The notes beneath the pieces were generated by a model. It saw nothing but the letters and a program-made list of their open reading frames with translations. It was not told the origin of the DNA and did no database searches. From positions 1-5,094 of the forward strand of contig CAMLRE010000190.1 in assembly GCA_946482355.1 (NCBI GenBank): a stretch of DNA of 5,094 bases, in the 5' to 3' direction. This document shows, one piece after another, positions 1-5,094 of the stretch. Position 1 is the first letter of the stretch; each line of letters starts with the position of its first letter. Position numbers and translations under genes: made by a program. The DNA comes from an uncultured Bdellovibrio sp. GTDB taxonomy: Bacteria > Bdellovibrionota > Bdellovibrionia > Bdellovibrionales > Bdellovibrionaceae.

Positions 1-900
1 TGAGTTTTGATACACATAGTGGTAATCAACAGGCTCGGTCCACGAATACGCAGGATACGTTGTTGGAAAATGACGAACATTTGATAAATGTTTATCGATA
101 ATTCCTTTTTCAAAAACAGCATTAAACTTTGCTAATTGAAAAGCGCTGGCGGCAGTTATCCTGTCAGCCAGGGTATAAACTTGCTGCTTAAAAATAACTT
201 TTGGCGAATCGCCTGGATACCCTACTAAAGAAGAAATTGTAAATGGTGCCGATTTATTTGAATGTAAAACCAAACTATCAAAATAGACTTTACTTGCCGC
301 ATCGACTTCAAAAGCGGCTGGCTGGCTCGAATTAAAAATAACTCCGTAACGATCTAAACTTAATAAACTTAAAGAATAGTGCCTGATCACTGACTGCGAA
401 GCGACGGCTCGTTTTTTCTGTAAGCGAATTTCAATACGCAGTTCACGGCGTGTACCCATCAAATCATCTGTTGTCGGAAGAGGGGTCACAATAATCGTCG
501 CACGCTCTAACTGCCCTGCCATTTGTGGTGATAAAAGACAATTTCTGGGGTTAACGGTGGGCGGTGTTGGTGAGTTTGAAGGATTCGTCTCCCACGTAAA
601 TGTGGTAGGTGTTGCATTTGTTAAATCACGAAAAGTTAAAGCCGCTGCCACCAATTGTGTATCACAGCTTGTACCTTCTAAGGGTTGTGAATACACATTT
701 AAAATACTGCCGATCACTTCTTCGGTCATGGCACGGGTTGAACCCTTTGACATAATAAACGATAAAGAATCAGTCGCGTTTTTTACATAGAACATCATAC
801 CCACGACAACAGCCATAACAACGACACCCATCATCACCATGACGACGATAGAGCCGCTGTTATTATTAAGTCTGTGGTTAAAAGTTCTATTATCTGTCAT
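1..900 (-). CDS. PilX/GspK-like membrane-anchored protein, 3' end outside window
   Basis: The frame is open for 300 codons from the ATG at 900 down to base 1 with no stop, so the C-terminus lies beyond the window. The start is secure: the codon immediately upstream in frame is TAA, and the next Met codons fall inside the membrane segment. Residues 1-16 form a polar, Arg/His/Asn-containing leader ending in Ser-Gly. Residues 17-38 are a very Val/Met-rich hydrophobic segment (begins SIVVMVMMG), followed by Lys40 and a long polar domain. A charged leader, then Gly, then one N-terminal helix is the layout of type IV pilin-like proteins. The usual Glu at +5 is absent (Met21), as is known for GspK-type tip pseudopilins. 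Only two Cys are visible (79 and 121), with a Pro/Asn/Thr-rich linker around 95-119. The gene overlaps the upstream gene by 11 bases and lacks a clear Shine-Dalgarno, which suggests translational coupling. It could instead be a simple N-anchored exported protein; the family is not certain. Confidence 0.8.
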   Translation of the reverse strand, partial: MTDNRTFNHRLNNNSGSIVVMVMMGVVVMAVVVGMMFYVKNATDSLSFIMSKGSTRAMTEEVIGSILNVYSQPLEGTSCDTQLVAAALTFRDLTNATPTTFTWETNPSNSPTPPTVNPRNCLLSPQMAGQLERATIIVTPLPTTDDLMGTRRELRIEIRLQKKRAVASQSVIRHYSLSLLSLDRYGVIFNSSQPAAFEVDAASKVYFDSLVLHSNKSAPFTISSLVGYPGDSPKVIFKQQVYTLADRITAASAFQLAKFNAVFEKGIIDKHLSNVRHFPTTYPAYSWTEPVDYHYVYQNS

Positions 901-2650
901 TTAAGCAATAAATATTCTGCGAGCAGCCTATCGAGCGAATGTGAAATTGCGCATTCGCTGTACCTGTTGTTAATGTTACTGTGCTGCTCATACCGATTTC
1001 AACTTTAAATGCGGTATCAAGTTTCGGGTCTCCTAGGCCACCGTTATTAAACATGATTCTCGCGTTTCCATCCGCGGTTAAGTATGGCGCATCCCCACCA
1101 ATGGCAAAATTACCTTCAGGATGACTTACACGACCCGGATCAATACTTACAACATTTGTACCCGGTACCGCTGGATCTGGTGCTATGTGAATACCTACAG
1201 ATGAAGAAACGTATTGAATAAACTGACCAGAGCCTGCTGTTAACGGAAAGCATGAAGCCGTATTTAACGCATAACCTGGAGCATTTGATTGCACACGTGA
1301 TTTAAGTTGCCCTTGGGCTACTTGAATTGCATTCGGAGTTCCAACGATCTTCATTAATTTTTTATTTAATTCCATCTTACGTTGGCGAAATTCATTATCA
1401 CTGATGTTCGATAAATTAAGTTGAGCTACAGGACAAGTCGTGTACGCAATTGATGTATTAATTGAAGTACATGTGTTTTTATTCACGTCACTTGCATTAA
1501 ATAAAGCTTCGATGGCATTTTCATAATTCGTCAATTCATCATTGATCATTTTATGATAAACCTGACAAGCGGCATTCGTGCGAAAACTCTCCCACGGGTA
1601 ATCAGCACTATCAAAACGAATTGAAGAACTAACATCGCAAATACTAGCATCAGCTTTAGCTGCGTTTAATCTTGATTTGATGGCGTTAAAGCGTGCCTTT
1701 AAAGATGATAAGTCATTGCTGTAATCTAATCGATCACATGAACAACTTAACGCCCCTAACGTGATTGGCGACGAGTGCACCGAAGGTTTTGAAGCATAAG
1801 CTAAATCATTCACTAAACTTGTTAATTCACCGGATAAGCTATCACCGCCACCGCCGCTAAAGCTTAAATCAATCGATTTAGCAAAACTAGCACTGCCTGC
1901 AGTATCAACTCTCACACGGGTCTTACTGATCGAAGCATTCCCGTCTAAGATACTGTCTTGCATATAGTCTTTAAGATTAGTTGTACCAACTAAGTTATTA
2001 CCTGTAATAAACTGGCGGGTGATTTTTAAATTATTCATTCCCGAATTACTATCAACACCGTTTGTATTTTTAATCACTGGGCAAGCCATGGCCACAAACT
2101 TCATATTAAATTTTGTGTTTGTTAAACCCTGAACGCTTGAAGCTTTAGTCGTTTCAGCAATGTAAGCAATATCTTTTACCGCATCTTTGATTAACTCAAA
2201 AGTTTGCTTTGCTGGCATTGTTGAATAATTTGTCGGAATTAACTTCTCAGTTACATCCGCATCAACTTTTGAATCTTTAACATACCCTAAAGAGAAAAAC
2301 TTATTAGCTGAAATATCTAAAGGCCCACCTTGTGGTGAAACCCAGTAACCGACCACGATATTTGTATGTGGGTTATTAGAATCATAAAATTCTGTCGCTG
2401 GATGACGGTCATGGTAATCGGCCACGTCTCCGTCGCCACAAAAGCGTGTGCTTGAAAAGCGGATTTTACCAGAACCAGAAGCCATTACGGTTTTAGCCTG
2501 ACCACCCACAGGTACAACCTGCGAATTAGCTAAAATATTACCGCTCAAAATAACTTTTGAGTTCTTCTTCATTGAGCCTGTCCCTGCAGCAAACAGAGTA
2601 AAAGGCATAAAGCTTACGAGCATGAAAATATTGATCAGTTTGTTTTTCAT
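890..2650 (-). CDS. Secreted cysteine-containing protein of unknown family (586 aa)
   Basis: I do not recognise this family. The N-terminus is a convincing Sec signal peptide: KNK charge, a hydrophobic core at residues 5-20, and a small-residue cleavage zone at Ala21-Ala22-Gly23. No Cys sits at the cleavage site, so it is not a lipoprotein. The mature part has eleven Cys (71, 190, 303, 305, 338, 362, 394, 406, 467, 576, 582), including a Cys-Ser-Cys at 303-305 and a pair close to the C-terminus; disulfides are therefore plausible. A Ser/Gly-rich linker (SGGGGDS) lies near 264-271. Residues 306-460 look mostly helical, with a heptad-like stretch at 313-333 and a Lys/Arg-rich one at 421-455. 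The last 100 residues look beta-rich and Gly/Thr-rich. It lies between two pilin-like genes, so I infer a partner of a pilus or pseudopilus assembly, possibly a tip protein or adhesin. It has no visible PilY1-type motif or von Willebrand domain. A strong Shine-Dalgarno supports the ATG start. Confidence 0.88.
   Translation of the reverse strand: MKNKLINIFMLVSFMPFTLFAAGTGSMKKNSKVILSGNILANSQVVPVGGQAKTVMASGSGKIRFSSTRFCGDGDVADYHDRHPATEFYDSNNPHTNIVVGYWVSPQGGPLDISANKFFSLGYVKDSKVDADVTEKLIPTNYSTMPAKQTFELIKDAVKDIAYIAETTKASSVQGLTNTKFNMKFVAMACPVIKNTNGVDSNSGMNNLKITRQFITGNNLVGTTNLKDYMQDSILDGNASISKTRVRVDTAGSASFAKSIDLSFSGGGGDSLSGELTSLVNDLAYASKPSVHSSPITLGALSCSCDRLDYSNDLSSLKARFNAIKSRLNAAKADASICDVSSSIRFDSADYPWESFRTNAACQVYHKMINDELTNYENAIEALFNASDVNKNTCTSINTSIAYTTCPVAQLNLSNISDNEFRQRKMELNKKLMKIVGTPNAIQVAQGQLKSRVQSNAPGYALNTASCFPLTAGSGQFIQYVSSSVGIHIAPDPAVPGTNVVSIDPGRVSHPEGNFAIGGDAPYLTADGNARIMFNNGGLGDPKLDTAFKVEIGMSSTVTLTTGTANAQFHIRSIGCSQNIYCLNDR
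934..959 (-). repeat. 8-base perfect inverted repeat near the junction of the secreted-protein and PilX-like genes
   Basis: Arms AGCGAATG (934-941) and CATTCGCT (952-959) are separated by 10 bases. The repeat lies in the last codons of the secreted-protein gene (about residues 565-573), 33 bases before the ATG of the overlapping PilX-like gene. It could form a hairpin in the mRNA. There is no following U-run, so it is not a terminator. One perfect repeat of this size is about what chance would give in 5 kb, so only its location makes it notable. Confidence 0.4.
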
Positions 2651-2653
2651 GAG

Positions 2654-2661
2654 CCACCTCT
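2654..2661 (-). promoter_or_regulatory. Strong Shine-Dalgarno of the secreted-protein gene
   Basis: On the minus strand the bases AGAGGTGG stand 3 bases before the ATG at 2650, with the GAGGTG core 4 bases from it. This is the best ribosome binding site in the window and directly abuts the TAA stop (2662-2664) of the preceding prepilin-like gene. The secreted protein can therefore be translated at high rate independently of coupling, unlike the gene that follows it, which has no comparable site. Confidence 0.8.
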
Positions 2662-4032
2662 TTATTTAATAAATACTTCGATCATCCCTGTTCCTAATCT
2701 ACGGTTTACGTAGACATAAGCATTGGGATCACCTTTTTCTTTAATTGACGGAACTAAAATAATTTCTTCATGACTTGCCGACGTTACAATCAAGTCATAT
2801 TTATTCGGAAACTGAGCACTTTGACGAAGCTTGATATAACCAAGATCAACAGGCAGAACCACTAACGAAGCGTCTACACTGTTCATATCAAAATAATGCT
2901 GAATACGTTTTACATCGACCGGCGAATAACTTAAGTCGCCCTGATAACCTGAGCGGTCATCGTAAAGCGAAAATGAATTGCGCGGAAATAAATAATCTTG
3001 GCTTCCGTTAGCGCCAAACCAATTACCTGAAAGACTGACTGAAGTTGAAGTCGGAATACGCGCTGAAGCTAAATGTGTTCTTGTTCCGACAGTTCCATTG
3101 GCCGTATAGCTTCCTGAAATTTGCACAGGATCTAATTTTAAAGCGACCGTGTTTGGAAAACCTGAAGCCTCAAAGGGAGCGGTCGAAAAAGTAGAAATAC
3201 TGTTTCCTGTAGTTTTACAGAAGTTTTTTGTCACCGCATCTTTTGGACAATTTAAAGCGTTTGTAATTCTTTGAACCACAAACTGCGTTGGGCGGCTGAT
3301 GTTGTAAACGACAGCTAAAGAATCTTTTAAATCTTTAACCAACATATCAACTTTGTCTGGCGTAAGTGTTACATTAAATAAAGAAATACCCGTCGGTGCT
3401 GAATTTTCATAAGAAGCACCAAATTGTTTGATATGAGTCAGAATAGCTGCGTTTTTCTTACGAACTAAAACCGGCAAAGCTTCTGAGTTTTCATCAAATA
3501 GCGGCCAGCTGGCGTACACATAAGAATTATTTCTTTGCGCAGTTAGTTTACTTACGTCAACGGTTTCACCTAACATCATGCTGACTGAATCATTAATATC
3601 ACCCGTCGCTGACATACCTGATAACTTTGTTTTCTTTAAATCACCACTTAGGTCTTTGTAAAAATCAATCGAGTTTGGAATACCAGGGCCGCCACTGACC
3701 TGCACTAACGCACCCGTGGCTGGATCAATCTGGCGAAGGCACGGAACTTTTTCAGAACCACTACAGAACGAACGAATAGGCACATGTAAAAAATAATATG
3801 AAGGAGCCGCACGAGTCAGATAATCTTGTTGGGCTGTTTGCACCATCAGATCTTCCATTAAATTCATTGAATCTTTAGCTTGAACTTCACCGTCACGGAC
3901 AGTGTTGACAACCGCTGTGGCAAGGCCAGCCAACACGATCGACATAATGCCGACCGAAACCATTGTCTCAACAAGGGTAAATCCCTTATTTGATTTAAGA
4001 AAATTAAAGCGCGATGGTTCATTGCTGCCCAC
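2662..4032 (-). CDS. Type IV prepilin-like protein with class III signal (long PilW-like minor pilin/pseudopilin)
   Basis: The N-terminus carries a textbook prepilin peptidase (PilD) site: a 17-residue polar leader ending in Lys16-Gly17, then FTLVE, with Phe18 as the expected N-methylated +1 residue and Glu22 as Glu+5. The hydrophobic helix covers about residues 18-43. A large, mostly beta-looking periplasmic or extracellular domain follows, with two Cys pairs (90/98 and 262/272) that could each close a short loop. At 456 residues it is much longer than major pilins (about 150) and longer than typical PilW or GspJ proteins, so it is more likely a minor, tip-located subunit than a fibre subunit. 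The start is a GTG; the in-frame stop upstream is at 4069-4071, and no ATG or other good start lies between. A GGGGGA ribosome binding site supports the GTG. The gene lies 11 bases upstream of the secreted-protein gene and heads the apparent three-gene unit. Assignment to PilW specifically is inference; the prepilin class is clear. Confidence 0.9.
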   Translation of the reverse strand: MGSNEPSRFNFLKSNKGFTLVETMVSVGIMSIVLAGLATAVVNTVRDGEVQAKDSMNLMEDLMVQTAQQDYLTRAAPSYYFLHVPIRSFCSGSEKVPCLRQIDPATGALVQVSGGPGIPNSIDFYKDLSGDLKKTKLSGMSATGDINDSVSMMLGETVDVSKLTAQRNNSYVYASWPLFDENSEALPVLVRKKNAAILTHIKQFGASYENSAPTGISLFNVTLTPDKVDMLVKDLKDSLAVVYNISRPTQFVVQRITNALNCPKDAVTKNFCKTTGNSISTFSTAPFEASGFPNTVALKLDPVQISGSYTANGTVGTRTHLASARIPTSTSVSLSGNWFGANGSQDYLFPRNSFSLYDDRSGYQGDLSYSPVDVKRIQHYFDMNSVDASLVVLPVDLGYIKLRQSAQFPNKYDLIVTSASHEEIILVPSIKEKGDPNAYVYVNRRLGTGMIEVFIK

Positions 4033-4033
4033 G

Positions 4034-4049
4034 AGTTCCCCCAGGAACT
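4034..4049 (-). promoter_or_regulatory. Ribosome binding site inside a small hairpin, before the GTG start of the prepilin gene
   Basis: Read on the minus strand, the sequence is AGTTCC-TGGG-GGAACT, a perfect 6-base stem with a 4-base loop, ending one base before the GTG at 4032. The only Shine-Dalgarno-like bases (GGGGGA, 4037-4042) lie in the loop and the 3' arm. If the hairpin forms in the mRNA it would hide the site. The inverted repeat is seen directly; a regulatory effect is inferred. Confidence 0.4.
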
Positions 4050-4075
4050 TATCGGCAAAAACAGATATTTATTAA
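4049..4075 (-). promoter_or_regulatory. Candidate sigma-28 (FliA) type promoter for the pilin-like operon
   Basis: On the minus strand, bases 4056 to 4049 read GCCGATAA, an exact match to the -10 consensus of flagellar sigma-28 promoters (TAAAGTTT-N11-GCCGATAA). At the correct spacing the -35 position (4075 to 4068) reads TTAATAAA, which matches only three of the four most conserved bases (TAAA). Transcription would begin near 4043, leaving a leader of about ten bases that just contains the Shine-Dalgarno. This lies in the only real intergenic gap of the window, in the right orientation. The weak -35 and very short leader keep confidence low; an ordinary housekeeping promoter was not evident. 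Confidence 0.3.
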
Positions 4076-4099
4076 GACCTTAGTTAGAAAGCACCGTAC

Positions 4100-4876
4100 C
4101 TAGATCGTTTCAACGTGAGACGTTTTTTCTAGATTCTTGACGTCATCTGGTTTCAGGGCATCACTGATGACACCATAAACCCCTTCCTGAAAATATTTTT
4201 TTACCTTTTCTAAGTCATTACAAGTCCATAAAACAACAGGTACCCCCTGCTTTAAAAGGGTTTTGTAGCGCTCGGGCGACCAGTACTTTTCATCAAGATG
4301 TAAGAAGTCAGGTTTTGCCAAAAGATTTAACGCCTGGCTTTTTAAAACAAAGTTATTACTGGGATCATTGTCAAAAGTAAGTAAAAGCGCACGAATAATT
4401 TTCGGACAATGAATTCTAAAATAAAAAAGTCTAAACGGGTTAAAACTTGAAATTAAAACGCGGTTTTCTACTTTGTATTTTAAAATAAGATCTAAAACTT
4501 TTTTCTCTAGAATAGGTTCACTGATAAGTTTCGATTTAATTTCGATATTTAAGTGATACTCACCCACCGGCGTTTGCGAAAACCACTGCATGACTGATTC
4601 AAAACTATCAACTTTTTGATGTTTTTCAACTTCAGCTAAAGTCATTTCAGAAACTCTTTGCGAACCGATTTTATCGTCGTGAAATAGAATCACTTCGTGA
4701 TCGCGGGTAATTCGAATATCAAATTCAGAAATTTTATAACCAAGCTCATAAGCTTTTTTAATCGAAGCCAAGCTATTTTGCTGTAAACCATCAACCCAAA
4801 AACCGCGATGACATTGAAGTCTTGGTGGAGCGAAAGTTTTTGGTTTTAAAGAGTAAAATAAGTTTAAAAATGTCAT
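4100..4876 (-). CDS. Glycerophosphodiester phosphodiesterase family protein (cytosolic, UgpQ-like size)
   Basis: This 258-residue protein matches the GDPD fold throughout. His23-Arg24-Gly25 opens the domain; Glu51-x-Asp53 in the EFDIRITRD stretch gives two metal ligands; His66-Asp67 is the second catalytic His; NIEIK at 110-114 supplies the third metal ligand, Glu112. ISSFNP (142-147), LWTCND (216-221) and GVISD (235-239) are the later family landmarks. The family hydrolyses glycerophosphodiesters to sn-glycerol 3-phosphate and an alcohol, with a divalent metal. There is no signal peptide or lipobox, and the length is close to the cytosolic enzyme UgpQ, so a cytoplasmic role in phospholipid-headgroup breakdown is likely; the substrate cannot be told. 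Gln33 replaces the Glu usual in the family's P-E-N motif after HRG. The ATG is 2 bases after the upstream stop and has no clear Shine-Dalgarno, so coupling to the preceding gene is likely. No other start precedes His23. Confidence 0.93.
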   Translation of the reverse strand: MTFLNLFYSLKPKTFAPPRLQCHRGFWVDGLQQNSLASIKKAYELGYKISEFDIRITRDHEVILFHDDKIGSQRVSEMTLAEVEKHQKVDSFESVMQWFSQTPVGEYHLNIEIKSKLISEPILEKKVLDLILKYKVENRVLISSFNPFRLFYFRIHCPKIIRALLLTFDNDPSNNFVLKSQALNLLAKPDFLHLDEKYWSPERYKTLLKQGVPVVLWTCNDLEKVKKYFQEGVYGVISDALKPDDVKNLEKTSHVETI

Positions 4877-4878
4877 AG

Positions 4879-5094
4879 CTATTTAAGCGGTGTTGCTTGA
4901 AGCTTATCCGCTGGCCCAGAAAGGGTAAACCCTAAACCTTTATAACTTCCACGAGCTGTAAGTTGCGTACCCACCGGATTGTAATCACCCGTGATATTAA
5001 GTTCTGGTTTATTTTTCTGATCAGCTTTAATTGAAAAAATAATTTTCCCTAAACCGTCTTTTTGAAGATTGATTTTACTTTGTGTAAAACTAAC
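4879..5094 (-). CDS. C-terminal fragment of an unidentified gene, 5' end outside window
   Basis: The reading frame runs without a stop from the right edge (base 5094) to the TAG at 4879-4881, giving the last 71 residues of a protein whose start is outside the window. The piece shows alternating polar and hydrophobic residues with many Gly, Lys and Thr (for example ELNITGDYNP and TARGSYKGLGFTLSGP), which predicts consecutive beta-strands. This look is shared by C-termini of AsmA/TamB/GspN-type envelope proteins and by some lipoproteins, but no diagnostic motif is present and I do not assign a family. It has no Cys and no membrane segment. Its stop lies 2 bases before the ATG of the GDPD gene, so both are probably in one transcript. 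The coding call rests on the open frame meeting the neighbour precisely and on codon use like the neighbours. Confidence 0.7.
   Translation of the reverse strand, partial: VSFTQSKINLQKDGLGKIIFSIKADQKNKPELNITGDYNPVGTQLTARGSYKGLGFTLSGPADKLQATPLK

Noticed and set aside
557..790. Open frame of 77 codons on the plus strand
   Set aside because: It lies wholly inside the minus-strand PilX-like gene, has no convincing ribosome binding site and its translation shows no domain or membrane pattern; it is the antisense shadow of that gene.
1857..1884. Short inverted repeat AAATC-AATC-GATTT and nearby Gly-codon run
   Set aside because: A 5-base AT-rich stem inside coding sequence is expected many times by chance, and the Gly codons simply encode the SGGGGDS linker.
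4042..4044. CTG as an earlier start for the prepilin gene
   Set aside because: CTG is a rare start codon, it lies within the ribosome binding region and has no Shine-Dalgarno of its own; GTG at 4032 fits better.
3864..4058. 64-codon minus-strand frame overlapping the start of the prepilin gene
   Set aside because: It is a different frame over the region encoding the clear GFTLVE prepilin signal, which proves the other frame is used; its Trp-rich product has no recognisable feature.
4033..4099. Possible intrinsic terminator after the GDPD gene
   Set aside because: On the minus strand there is a short T-run (about 4057-4061) but no stable GC-rich hairpin directly before it, so read-through into the prepilin gene cannot be excluded.
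4112..4128. Plus-strand hairpin AACGT-GAG-ACGTT followed by a T-run, terminator-like
   Set aside because: The stem has only 5 bases and is AT-rich, it lies inside the GDPD coding region, and there is no plus-strand gene to its left for it to terminate.

Overview
All genes I can support lie on the minus strand, so the window reads from right to left. There are five tightly packed coding regions: a 3' fragment of an unrecognised gene at the right edge, a complete glycerophosphodiester phosphodiesterase (GDPD) gene, a complete gene for a long type IV prepilin-like protein, a complete gene for a secreted cysteine-containing protein of unknown family, and a 3'-truncated gene for a membrane-anchored PilX/GspK-like protein that runs off the left edge. 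No rRNA, tRNA, CRISPR array, insertion sequence or attachment site was seen, and no gene-free stretch exceeds 70 bases.

Organism: the DNA is AT-rich (about 40% GC by eye). It uses ATG and GTG starts and has short or overlapping gene junctions. The style, with very long minor-pilin-like proteins, secreted orphan proteins and a low-GC Gram-negative look, fits a Bdellovibrio-like predator or a related deltaproteobacterial-type lineage. This is inference from general character only, because no marker gene is present.

Right part (4100-5094): the stop codon of the fragment and the ATG of the GDPD gene are 2 bases apart, and the GDPD gene has no clear Shine-Dalgarno sequence, so the two are probably co-transcribed and translationally coupled. 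The GDPD has no signal peptide and probably acts in the cytoplasm, releasing glycerol 3-phosphate from phospholipid-derived diesters.

Left part (1-4032): three genes are linked by an 11-base gap and an 11-base overlap. The first encodes a classical class-III signal (GFTLVE), the second a Sec signal peptide, and the third a type IV pilin-like N-terminal segment lacking Glu+5. This arrangement resembles minor pilin/tip-complex operons (PilW, PilX and a secreted tip or adhesin protein). I infer that the three products assemble together at the envelope or on a pilus or pseudopilus tip, but the secreted protein is not a family I recognise.

The 67-base gap between the two groups (4033-4099) contains an exact match to the sigma-28 (FliA) -10 consensus and a small hairpin covering the ribosome binding site of the prepilin gene. 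It is the most interesting regulatory spot in the window.
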